Assembly (NCBI GenBank): GCA_023380995.1 | Contig: JAMCTD010000005.1 | Location: forward strand, 1-6,229 | Source of the DNA: Patescibacteria group bacterium | Lineage (GTDB): Bacteria; Patescibacteria; Microgenomatia; Daviesbacterales; UBA10151 | Reading direction: 5' to 3' | Length of the DNA: 6,229 bases | Part shown: positions 1-6,168 of the stretch, piece by piece | Position numbering within the stretch: position 1 is the first letter of the stretch | Layout: each line of letters starts with the position of its first letter | Notes under the pieces: generated by a model | Databases searched by the model: none | What the model was told of the DNA's origin: nothing | Seen by the model: only the letters and a program-made list of their open reading frames with translations | Translations under genes and position numbers: made by a program

Positions 1-1
1 G

Positions 2-172
2 ATTCCTGATCTTCCAGGTTGCACCTCTCAAGGAAATAGCCTAGAAGAAGCCATGGAGAATATTAAAGAGGCTATGGAGCTTTATTTAGAAGATGCAGGT
101 AAGGATAAGGTAGATGAGGGTAAAGTGCATAAAGACCGCTTTATTGTGCCTGTTCAGGTTTCTACCCCATAA
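2..172 (+). CDS. hicB: HicB-family antitoxin, 3' part only (gene begins before the window)
   Basis: The open frame runs in from the window edge and gives 56 residues ending in TAA. It begins with IPDLPGCTSQGNSLEEAMEN, the signature of the HicB/UPF0150 partial RNase H-like fold: the PDLPGC turn, then G-x-S-xx-EA leading into the helix IKEAMELYLED. It closes with a strand-like segment, DRFIVPVQVSTP. HicB proteins bind and neutralise the HicA mRNA interferase, and the hicA gene follows directly. The protein stops straight after the core fold, with no C-terminal ribbon-helix-helix or helix-turn-helix, so this looks like the short HicB type without an obvious DNA-binding domain. Whether it represses its own promoter cannot be judged, because the N-terminus and promoter lie outside the window. 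The antitoxin-first order is the reverse of the hicA-hicB order in E. coli. Confidence 0.9.
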   Translation: MPDLPGCTSQGNSLEEAMENIKEAMELYLEDAGKDKVDEGKVHKDRFIVPVQVSTP

Positions 173-403
173 ATGTCAAATGCTCCTCAAATTAGTGGTA
201 AAGAGGTAATTAAAGCTTTAGAGAAAATCGGTTTTGCTGTTTCCAGACAAAAAGGCAGTCATATAAGACTTGTAAGAATCCAAAGCGGAGTAAAACAATT
301 AGTAACTGTTCCCAACCACAAAGTGATCCGTAAAGGTGCATTACTAAATGGTATTCTAAAGGCTATTAATTTATCTCTGGATGAATTTAAAAAGCTTCTG
401 TAA
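173..403 (+). CDS. hicA: HicA-family mRNA interferase toxin
   Basis: This 76-residue protein has the usual length and fold signature of HicA, a small dsRBD-like toxin that cleaves mRNA. Visible motifs are SGKEVIKALEKIGF (residues 8-21, first helix), RQKGSHIRL (25-33) with the catalytic histidine at H30, VPNHKVIRKG (46-55) and a final helix, LLNGILKAINLSLDEFKKLL. Nothing is truncated and the key histidine is present, so the toxin should be active when free. The ATG begins on the base after the hicB stop codon and has no Shine-Dalgarno sequence. Translation therefore probably depends on ribosomes finishing hicB, which would keep toxin output tied to antitoxin output. The pair is a type II toxin-antitoxin module. 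Its role here (stress response, phage defence or plasmid-like maintenance) is not shown by the sequence. Confidence 0.93.
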   Translation: MSNAPQISGKEVIKALEKIGFAVSRQKGSHIRLVRIQSGVKQLVTVPNHKVIRKGALLNGILKAINLSLDEFKKLL

Positions 404-424
404 TTCATATTTGTTGCATCGTCT

Positions 425-430
425 TATATT
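425..430 (+). promoter_or_regulatory. Candidate -10 box for yfhO
   Basis: TATATT matches the sigma-70 -10 consensus at 5 of 6 positions and lies in the only space available for a yfhO promoter, the 49 bp after hicA. No good -35 is visible 16 to 18 bp upstream. Transcription would begin near 437, giving a leader of about 16 nt with no ribosome binding site. If one copy of the adjacent 14-bp duplication is removed, this box sits 8 nt from the ATG, the same distance as at the other promoters in this window. Read-through from hicBA is the alternative. Confidence 0.35.
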
Positions 431-454
431 GATAAACCATTATTGATAAACCAT
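427..454 (+). repeat. Perfect 14-bp tandem duplication abutting the yfhO start codon
   Basis: TATTGATAAACCAT occurs twice back to back (427-440 and 441-454) with no mismatch. The second copy supplies the A and T of the yfhO ATG; the first copy is followed by T, so it makes no start codon. An in-frame TGA at 444-446 rules out a longer protein starting in the first copy. The exact match suggests a recent slippage or duplication event. Confidence 0.9.
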
Positions 455-2807
455 GGACAGAAAACTAGTACGCATCCTTTCTCCTCTGCTGCTTACCGTC
501 ATTATCTTCGCCATATATTACAAATTTTTTATATTCGGCAAAATTCCTTTTCCCGGAGATTTACTGGTGGCCAGTTATTCGCCCTGGTTTGATTTTTATA
601 AGATTCCAGTTCAAAATCCTCTGATATCAGATGTATTTTCATTACTATTTATTTGGAAATATCTGGCTGTAGATCAGATCAAAAACCTACAATGGCCACT
701 TTGGAATCCATATGCATTTACAGGTACCCCCTTGCTTGCTAACTATCAATCAGCGGCCCTATATCCTCTCAACTTATTACTTTTTCTGAAGTATGCCGGT
801 TGGGGACTTTTTATTTTTGCTCAAACATTGCTGGCCGCTCTTGGCATGTATTTGTTTTTGGGCACCTGGTTAGACTCAAAATTAGCCAGATTAACAGGAA
901 GCATTATTTTTGCATTAAGCGGTTTAATGACTACCTGGGTAGAATTTGGTACTGCTGTTTGGGGGATGGCATACCTGCCCATCTCTTTATTCTTAATAGA
1001 ACGCTATGCCAGAATGCACAAGATGCGCTATCCTCTTATTTTAACCTTGTCACTCACTTTAACTATCCTCTCGGGTAATCCGCAAGTTACTGTCTATTCT
1101 TTTGTGATCGTATTTATTTTTACCGTTGCCAGATTGTTTACTTACGACTTATTAAAATCTTTAGCTAGATTTTTACCTATATTTCTGGCCATGATTTTAT
1201 CTTTAGCTATTTCTGCGCCGCAGTTGTTACCTACCCTCGAATTAGTACAGAAATCAATCCGTGCAACAGAAAGCTACACAGAACAAGTTAACTTTGGTTT
1301 GTTACCCCTTACAAATTTTATTAGATTTTTTGTAGCAGATTTTTTCGGTAACCCTGTAACTAATAATTATTGGGGGTGGTTAAATTATTTCGAAAGCAGT
1401 AATTTTGTTGGCAGTCTAACATTGCCACTGATTATATTTGCGGTATTATTTCTTAGACGGACTCGTATCACTTATTTTTTCTTCCTCCTGCTTATTTTTT
1501 CAATTATTCTCTGTTTTAATAATCCTTTATCTTATTTAATTTACAGTTTTAAAATGCCATTTTTAACTCAATCATTTGCCTCACGCATGCTTTTTGTCAC
1601 TACCTTTGCCGTATCTATACTTGCTGCATTCTCTTTAAACCAAATAATATCAAGTAAACGAGATAGCTTCCGAAAATGTCTTATTTGGTCTTGGGCAATT
1701 TTTACCGGTATGTTACTGGGAACCTGGTTAGCTTATGGTATGGCTAATTATCAATCAGCAGATGCTTTAATTGCATTTCGTAACTGCATACTACCGTTTG
1801 TTGAGGTATCAATTATTGGATTGATCTATGTAATTATCATAAAAATTAACTTCCCCACAAAATACCGGTTATCAATTATCTGTTCTATTTTATTTATAAT
1901 TTTAGCCTTTGATTTAAGCAGGTATTTTTTAAAATTTAATCCATTCGTACCAGAAGAACTTGTGTTTCCTCAAACCCCTGCCTTACAATTTTTACAAAAA
2001 TATACTGGACAATTCCGTATCGGGCGTGAACATGCTCAAGTGTTACCTCCCAACACCTGGGCTGCTTATAAATTACAATCTATTGAGGGTTATGATGTGC
2101 TTCATCTATTGCAGTTTAGTAAAATCATGAGCCATATTAACAATGGCAATTTATTATCAAGCAGTACAAGCCGTTATGAAGAATTAACAAATTATCAATC
2201 TGCCTTTATTGATGCAGCTAGTGTCAAATACTTCATTGTCATAGGCAAAAATGAAAAAGGTGAAATTCCTGGTGGTTTAATTGATGCAGGATTTAAGAAA
2301 ACCAATTATCAAAAAGTATTCCAGGACGGTTCTGCCATGATACTGGAAAATTCTAATGCTTTGCCAAAAGCATATTTTGCCAAATCCTTCTTAATTGCGT
2401 CTCCATCACAAATAGAAAACATCATGGCTAACCCATCTTTCGATCCAAGGACCGTGGCAGTTTTATCTGCAAATTTAAATACAAAGGCAGTTACAGGAAC
2501 AGGCTCAGCAGAGGTTATCAGTTTTAGCCCAAATCAAGTAAAAATAAAAACTAAAACAGACCAGGAGGAAATATTGATACTGGCAGATCAATATGAAGAT
2601 GGTTGGAGAGCAAAAATTGACGGCCAGGATAGCAAAATTAGTCCGGCCAATTTAATATTTAGAGCAGTTAAAGTACCGGTAGGCACACATGAAATAATAT
2701 TTAGTTATTATCCCCAATCTTTTGATATGGGTCTTAAGATTGCGGTGAGCGCATTGCTTGTGTTGGGTTTTAGTACTTTAGTGGCATTTAGAATTACACG
2801 CTTATAG
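453..2807 (+). CDS. YfhO-family polytopic membrane protein (probable GT-C type glycosyltransferase)
   Basis: This 784-residue protein has a hydrophobic first helix (about 5-28), many further membrane segments through about residue 490, a large extracytoplasmic domain (about 495-755) and one last membrane helix (about 761-779). YfhO features include PGDLLVASYSPW (34-45), with D36 placed where GT-C enzymes carry a catalytic acid in the first outer loop. Others are WNPYAFTGTPLLANYQSAALYPLNL (84-108, key residues W84, N85, P86, G91, P93 and Y104-P105), SGNPQ (207-211), and a C-terminal module with W718, D723-G724 and G744 (GW-x-AKIDG, then VPVGTHEIIFSY). In Bacillus, YfhO takes part in glycosylating lipoteichoic acid at the outer membrane face. 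Here the acceptor is unknown and enzymatic activity is inferred from the fold only. The start is the only sensible ATG, since an in-frame TGA lies at 444-446. No Shine-Dalgarno sequence is present. The gene appears monocistronic, ending in TAG 100 bp before the next gene. Confidence 0.87.
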   Translation: MDRKLVRILSPLLLTVIIFAIYYKFFIFGKIPFPGDLLVASYSPWFDFYKIPVQNPLISDVFSLLFIWKYLAVDQIKNLQWPLWNPYAFTGTPLLANYQSAALYPLNLLLFLKYAGWGLFIFAQTLLAALGMYLFLGTWLDSKLARLTGSIIFALSGLMTTWVEFGTAVWGMAYLPISLFLIERYARMHKMRYPLILTLSLTLTILSGNPQVTVYSFVIVFIFTVARLFTYDLLKSLARFLPIFLAMILSLAISAPQLLPTLELVQKSIRATESYTEQVNFGLLPLTNFIRFFVADFFGNPVTNNYWGWLNYFESSNFVGSLTLPLIIFAVLFLRRTRITYFFFLLLIFSIILCFNNPLSYLIYSFKMPFLTQSFASRMLFVTTFAVSILAAFSLNQIISSKRDSFRKCLIWSWAIFTGMLLGTWLAYGMANYQSADALIAFRNCILPFVEVSIIGLIYVIIIKINFPTKYRLSIICSILFIILAFDLSRYFLKFNPFVPEELVFPQTPALQFLQKYTGQFRIGREHAQVLPPNTWAAYKLQSIEGYDVLHLLQFSKIMSHINNGNLLSSSTSRYEELTNYQSAFIDAASVKYFIVIGKNEKGEIPGGLIDAGFKKTNYQKVFQDGSAMILENSNALPKAYFAKSFLIASPSQIENIMANPSFDPRTVAVLSANLNTKAVTGTGSAEVISFSPNQVKIKTKTDQEEILILADQYEDGWRAKIDGQDSKISPANLIFRAVKVPVGTHEIIFSYYPQSFDMGLKIAVSALLVLGFSTLVAFRITRL

Positions 2808-2869
2808 AGTGTATCATCTGTGTAAGGGTTTCAAATTTTTTGATTGTGAGTCCGTAAATAGCTTATAGT

Positions 2870-2898
2870 TTGACTTATATATACTTTTTAGTTATAAT
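2870..2898 (+). promoter_or_regulatory. Near-consensus sigma-70 promoter for the 66-residue orphan
   Basis: The -35 box TTGACT (2870-2875) matches 5 of 6 consensus bases, and the -10 box TATAAT (2893-2898) is perfect, with the optimal 17-bp spacer. It is the strongest promoter in the window by consensus. Initiation is expected near 2905, three bases before the ATG at 2908, so the transcript should be effectively leaderless. Confidence 0.85.
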
Positions 2899-2907
2899 CC
2901 TATTAAT

Positions 2908-3108
2908 ATGAAAAATCCAGAAAATTCTTCACATAGGCAAGCAAGTGAAATAGATTTTGTAAACGGTGTTATGGTTTATGTAACGCCGGACTTGGTTGGC
3001 CGAAGGCTTGAGAACCAACAAAGAGTTAAAGCAGCAAAAGATGGAAGAAAAGTTGCCAATCGTTTTGACATTTTTTTTGAACGTTGGTGTGAGTTTAATA
3101 AAAAATAA
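2908..3108 (+). CDS. Small orphan protein, function unknown
   Basis: I do not recognise this 66-residue protein. It is soluble-looking and basic (13 Lys/Arg against 9 Asp/Glu), with no signal peptide, membrane helix or cysteine pair (a single Cys at 61). A hydrophobic strand-like stretch, FVNGVMVYVTPDLVG (17-31), is followed by a charged, probably helical part, RRLENQQRVKAAKDGRKVANRF (32-53, with R/K at 32, 33, 39, 41, 44, 47, 48 and 52), and an aromatic tail, FDIFFERWCEF. Basic helices of this kind often bind nucleic acid, but that is speculation. Support for it being a real gene comes from the excellent promoter ending just before its ATG and from the frame filling the space up to the convergent methyltransferase gene. 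No Shine-Dalgarno sequence is present, as elsewhere in the window. Confidence 0.65.
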   Translation: MKNPENSSHRQASEIDFVNGVMVYVTPDLVGRRLENQQRVKAAKDGRKVANRFDIFFERWCEFNKK

Positions 3109-3121
3109 CCGGAGTTGTTTT
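3102..3121. terminator. Possible bidirectional terminator between convergent genes
   Basis: The 11-bp gap between the convergent stop codons lies inside a potential hairpin: AAAATAAC (3102-3109), loop CGGA, GTTGTTTT (3114-3121), giving eight pairs including one G-U on the plus-strand RNA. On the minus strand one pair is lost to a C-A mismatch, but a U-rich run (UUAUUUUUUAUU) follows. The stem is A/U-rich and weak, so this is a tentative call. It overlaps both stop codons (3106-3108 and 3120-3122). Confidence 0.3.
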
Positions 3122-3797
3122 ACTTTGTTGCCAAAACAAATGCCTGTTTTTTTGCTCCTTTAAGTTTATTTCCTCCCACATCTAAAAATTGAACTTCTTT
3201 GAAATTTAGTTTTTCCAAGCTTTTTTGAAGTTCTTTTGTTTGATAAAAACGTAATGCCCAAGGATGATTTTCCGGAGGTTCCTTGGGTTTTTGCTGCCAA
3301 TAAATGGGGATTTGAAAAAATATTTTCCCCCCTTTGTTTAACACTACGCCCGCCTCTTTTAAATAATTTAAAAAGATTTTTCTTGGCAGATGCTGGAATA
3401 CTATGATAGAAAAAACAAGATCAAATTTTTGGTCCTTTACAGCTTTTAAATCTTTTCCGTTGGTGACTAAAAACTCAACATTTTTAGCTTTAACATTTTT
3501 TTGAGCAAGTTTAATCATAGAAGGGGCAATATCTATGCCAATACATTTATAAACATGTTTATTTAAAGCATATTCTATTCTTCCCACCCCGCAACCAATA
3601 TCCAAAACAGAAGTTTTTTTACTGATCAGTTTTAGTTTTTTTAACAGTAGCGTTATGCCTTCACTTTGTTGATAAAGCAGTTTAGGGTTATTTACTCCTT
3701 CTAGCACTCCTTCCCAGGGGTGAATTAAACCAGCCAAATGCCAATATAGTTTTTGAGGGATTAAAGAAGAAATAAAGAAGTTGATTTTTTTGAACAT
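3120..3797 (-). CDS. Class I SAM-dependent methyltransferase
   Basis: This 225-residue protein carries the complete Rossmann-type methyltransferase signature: motif I VLDIGCGVGR (64-73), which binds S-adenosylmethionine; the acidic end of strand 2 in GIDIAPSMIKLAQ (D89), which contacts the ribose; FDLVFS (125-130); the post-motif QHLP (135-138); and NKGGKIFFQIP (154-164). This pattern belongs to the Methyltransf_11/25 group, which methylates small molecules, lipids or sugars as well as macromolecules, so the substrate cannot be named. The N-terminal 60 residues (YWHLAGLIHPWEGVLEG) precede the catalytic core and may form a substrate lid. The protein has no membrane segment beyond a mildly hydrophobic N-terminus. 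It is transcribed divergently from polX through a shared 50-bp region and converges on the orphan gene with an 11-bp gap. No ribosome binding site precedes the ATG. Confidence 0.9.
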   Translation of the reverse strand: MFKKINFFISSLIPQKLYWHLAGLIHPWEGVLEGVNNPKLLYQQSEGITLLLKKLKLISKKTSVLDIGCGVGRIEYALNKHVYKCIGIDIAPSMIKLAQKNVKAKNVEFLVTNGKDLKAVKDQKFDLVFSIIVFQHLPRKIFLNYLKEAGVVLNKGGKIFFQIPIYWQQKPKEPPENHPWALRFYQTKELQKSLEKLNFKEVQFLDVGGNKLKGAKKQAFVLATK

Positions 3798-3806
3798 AAT
3801 TTAGAA

Positions 3807-3815
3807 ATTTTAGCA
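3807..3815 (-). promoter_or_regulatory. Extended -10 promoter of the methyltransferase gene
   Basis: On the minus strand TGCTAAAAT combines the TGN extension with a TAAAAT -10 box (3812 down to 3807). Nine bases separate it from the ATG at 3797, so initiation near 3800 leaves at most about three untranslated bases. No convincing -35 box lies 16 to 18 bp upstream, as is typical of extended -10 promoters. Confidence 0.65.
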
Positions 3816-3831
3816 CAGTAAAGTCATTAAG

Positions 3832-3840
3832 TGGTAAAAT
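3832..3840 (+). promoter_or_regulatory. Extended -10 promoter of polX-lemA
   Basis: TGGTAAAAT gives a TGN extension and a TAAAAT -10 box (3835-3840). Seven bases separate it from the polX ATG at 3848, so the predicted start site (about 3846-3848) falls on or next to the initiation codon. No good -35 box is present. It forms an imperfect inverted repeat with the methyltransferase -10 region. Confidence 0.65.
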
Positions 3841-3847
3841 CTTCTTA

Positions 3848-5593
3848 ATGGAATTTACCAACTCTCAAGTTGCAAAAATGCTGCGTAATATGGCTGCTGC
3901 TTTAACTATTAAAGAAATGGGCAATATTTTTCAAATCCGCGCCTATGAAAATGCTGCTGACAGTATAGAACACTCAACAACTGAAGTTTATGATATCTGG
4001 CAAGAAGGAAAACTTGCCAAAGTGCCTAGCTTGGGAGGGAAAATCCGGCAGTATTTAGATGAGTTGTTTACCAGCGGGCAAGTTAAGCATTTTGAACAAG
4101 CGCAACAGGGAATACCTAAGGTAGTTTTTGAGCTGCTCGATATTCCGGGTGTCGGGCCAAAGACTGCTCAAAAAATAGCTGAACTTAAGGTAAAAAACTT
4201 AGAGGATTTAAGAAAACAAATAAAAAGCGGGGAATTAGTAAGCAAGGGTTTTTCTGCAAAAATCGCCCAAAAGATTATGTTAGGTCTTCAGAGTTTAAAT
4301 CAAAAAAATCATCGGATGTTATTGCCATACGCAGCAGCCCAGGCTGATAAAATTTTAGATTATTTAAAGAAAAACCCCAACGTATTACAAGCCCATCCGT
4401 TAGGTTCCTTGCGCAGAATGGTGGCAACTATTGGTGATTTAGATTTTTCTGTAAGTTCAAACAAGTCCCAAGAGGTTATTGAGTATTTTTGTAAAATGCC
4501 AAAAGTAATCCGTGTTGTTGATAAAGGTGAGAACAAAGCTACAGTTATTTTAGGCAGTGGTTTGCAAGTAGATTTATTAGTAGGTAAACCGGAAAGTTAT
4601 GGAGCGTTGCTACAGCATTTTACAGGCTCAAAAAATCACAACATACACCTAAGGATGGTGGCAAAGGATAAGGGTTATTCTTTAAGTGAATATGGTTTGA
4701 AACAAAAGAATGGGAGTTTAATTAAAACAGAAATCGAAGAGGAAGTTTACGAAACGCTTAAAATGCAAGTTCCTCCTCCTGAAATTAGGGAAGATACGGG
4801 AGAAGTAGAGGCTGCGTTAGAACATAAGTTACCAAGTTTAGTAAGTTTAAGTGATATAAAAGGAGATCTTCATTTACATTCCAATTTTCCTATAGAAAAT
4901 CCTTCTCATGGGCCAGGACTTGATTCCATAGAGGAGATAGTTAAGAAAGCTCAAGAGTTGGGTTATGATTATGTGGGAATTTCGGATCATCCTCCCGGTT
5001 TTACCAATGTTAGCAAAGAAGATATTATTAAGTGGACAGAAAAGAGGACAAAATTTATCCATAATCTACAAAAGAACACAAAAAGTACTCGGGTAATAAA
5101 TTCCCTCGAAATTGATATCCTTAAGGATGGATCTTTAAGCGTGCCGGATGAGGCTTTGGATATGCTTGATTATTGTATTGCCGGTATCCACAGCGGACAT
5201 CGGGATTCTAAACAACAAATCACCAAACGGCTAATTGCTGCTTTACAAAGCCCTTATGTTGATATAATTTCCCATCCCACAAACAGGTTAATTAATGAAA
5301 GGGAATCTTCAGAGGCTGATTGGGAAGAAGTGTTTAAGCTTGCCGGCCGTAATAATAAAATTTTAGAGATCAACTCTTATCCTAACAGGTTGGATTTAAG
5401 GGATGATTTGATAAGGCAGGCTTTAAAATTTGGAGTTAAATTCATCATAAATACTGATGCTCACGAGGTTTCGCAGATGGATAACATGAAGTTTGGGGTG
5501 GCTGTGGCTAGAAGAGGTTGGGTTGAGAGAGAAGATGTAGTTAATTGTTGGGAGTGGAAAAAATTTGCAGAATGGTTTAAAATTAACATATGA
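3848..5593 (+). CDS. polX: DNA polymerase/3'-5' exonuclease PolX (family X polymerase plus PHP domain)
   Basis: This 581-residue protein matches bacterial PolX in length (about 570) and domain order. Residues 1-145 hold the N-terminal helical domain with helix-hairpin-helix motifs at VPSLGGKI (59-66) and [14 protein letters not shown] (97-110), which grip DNA. The nucleotidyltransferase palm has GSLRR (186-190), the metal-binding pair D197 and D199 in GDLDFSV, and the third aspartate D242 in [14 protein letters not shown] (258-265) is the usual nucleotide-binding segment. The C-terminal PHP domain carries H342 and H344 (DLHLHS), H381 (SDH), E421 (LEID), H448, H476 (SHP) and D537/H539 (TDAH), so both activities look intact. 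PolX fills short gaps in base-excision-type repair. One oddity is that the common SDG after the first PHP motif is replaced by [13 protein letters not shown]. The gene is first in an operon with lemA (ATGA overlap), with no Shine-Dalgarno sequence. Confidence 0.95.
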   Translation: MEFTNSQVAKMLRNMAAALTIKEMGNIFQIRAYENAADSIEHSTTEVYDIWQEGKLAKVPSLGGKIRQYLDELFTSGQVKHFEQAQQGIPKVVFELLDIPGVGPKTAQKIAELKVKNLEDLRKQIKSGELVSKGFSAKIAQKIMLGLQSLNQKNHRMLLPYAAAQADKILDYLKKNPNVLQAHPLGSLRRMVATIGDLDFSVSSNKSQEVIEYFCKMPKVIRVVDKGENKATVILGSGLQVDLLVGKPESYGALLQHFTGSKNHNIHLRMVAKDKGYSLSEYGLKQKNGSLIKTEIEEEVYETLKMQVPPPEIREDTGEVEAALEHKLPSLVSLSDIKGDLHLHSNFPIENPSHGPGLDSIEEIVKKAQELGYDYVGISDHPPGFTNVSKEDIIKWTEKRTKFIHNLQKNTKSTRVINSLEIDILKDGSLSVPDEALDMLDYCIAGIHSGHRDSKQQITKRLIAALQSPYVDIISHPTNRLINERESSEADWEEVFKLAGRNNKILEINSYPNRLDLRDDLIRQALKFGVKFIINTDAHEVSQMDNMKFGVAVARRGWVEREDVVNCWEWKKFAEWFKINI

Positions 5594-6141
5594 TGATTGG
5601 ATATATTATCCTGGGGGTAGTTGTTTTACTGGTGTTATGGTTATTTACTACCTACAATGGTTTAGTTACCCTGCGTAACCGTGTCCGTGAAGCCTGGTCT
5701 CAAATTGATGTTCAGCTTAAAAGAAGATCTTCTTTAATCCCAAATTTAGTAGAAGCAGTTAAAGGTTATGCCAAGCATGAGAAAGAGCTGTTCGAAAACG
5801 TCACAAAAGCCCGCTCAGCTTTGGTAGGCGCTAAGACTCCACACGAGGCTGCTGATGCTAATAATCAACTGTCCGGAGCCTTAAAATCCCTTTTTGCTGT
5901 GGCTGAGGGCTACCCACAACTTCGGGCTTCTGAAAATTTTAAACAGCTTCAGGATGAACTTTCTGATACAGAAACAAAAGTGGCTGCTTCAAGGCAGTTT
6001 TATAATACCAATGTTTTGGATTTAAATAACACCATAGAAACATTCCCTTCTGTTTTAATTGCCAATATGTTTGGATTCAAGAAAGAAGAGTTCTTTAAAG
6101 CTACAGAAGAAGAAAAAGCAGACGTTAAGGTTCAATTTTAA
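5590..6141 (+). CDS. lemA: LemA family membrane-anchored protein
   Basis: This 183-residue protein has one N-terminal membrane helix (about 3-20, [17 protein letters not shown]) followed by a long helical soluble domain, as is usual for LemA. Family motifs are [20 protein letters not shown] (22-41), [20 protein letters not shown] (42-61), and the C-terminal [18 protein letters not shown] (137-154) followed by ANMFGF (158-163). LemA proteins have a coiled helical bundle facing out or into the periplasm-like space, and their biochemical role is unclear. They are often encoded beside an M48 protease, and a probable htpX begins 27 bp downstream. The ATG overlaps the polX stop as ATGA, implying translational coupling; a second ATG at 5593 would remove only the first Met and cannot be excluded. 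No Shine-Dalgarno sequence is present. Confidence 0.95.
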   Translation: MMIGYIILGVVVLLVLWLFTTYNGLVTLRNRVREAWSQIDVQLKRRSSLIPNLVEAVKGYAKHEKELFENVTKARSALVGAKTPHEAADANNQLSGALKSLFAVAEGYPQLRASENFKQLQDELSDTETKVAASRQFYNTNVLDLNNTIETFPSVLIANMFGFKKEEFFKATEEEKADVKVQF

Positions 6142-6146
6142 TCTCC

Positions 6147-6168
6147 ATTATGCTAAAATTAGCATAAT
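6147..6168 (+). promoter_or_regulatory. Perfect palindrome over the promoter of the downstream gene (probable operator)
   Basis: ATTATGCTAA (6147-6156) and TTAGCATAAT (6159-6168) are exact reverse complements separated by AA. The second arm ends on the base before the ATG at 6169. The palindrome covers the extended -10 element TGCTAAAAT (6151-6159), so a dimeric protein bound here would block transcription. The two-base spacer and the lack of a U-tract argue against an intrinsic terminator for lemA. Confidence 0.6.
6151..6159 (+). promoter_or_regulatory. Extended -10 promoter of the probable htpX
   Basis: TGCTAAAAT is identical to the methyltransferase element, and the same nine-base distance separates it from the ATG. 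Initiation near 6166 would give an almost leaderless mRNA. The -35 region (about 6131-6136, TTCAAT) is poor. This suggests the downstream gene can be transcribed separately from polX-lemA. Confidence 0.55.

Noticed and set aside
800..1078. A 92-codon plus-strand open frame inside the yfhO gene
   Set aside because: It lies wholly within a well-supported family member in another frame, has no promoter of its own, and its translation resembles no family.
2831..2843. TCAAA-TTT-TTTGA inverted repeat after yfhO as a terminator
   Set aside because: A 5-bp A/U stem is too weak, has no G/C core and no U-run placed after the stem; it is expected by chance in AT-rich DNA.
2800..2868. GCTTATAG occurring twice (2800-2807 and 2861-2868) as a regulatory repeat
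   Set aside because: Eight bases, one copy inside the yfhO coding end, with no symmetry or relation to a promoter; probably chance.
4874..5062. A 62-codon minus-strand open frame inside polX
   Set aside because: It is antisense to the conserved PHP domain and is best explained as a chance open frame created by AT-rich codons.
5591..5593. TGA read as glycine (SR1/Gracilibacteria code) so that polX would continue
   Set aside because: The polX product ends at the normal family length at this TGA, and lemA starts right there with full family motifs in another frame.
6147..6168. The palindrome before the probable htpX as a rho-independent terminator for lemA
   Set aside because: Low G/C, a two-base loop and no following U-tract; it overlaps a -10 element, so an operator fits better.
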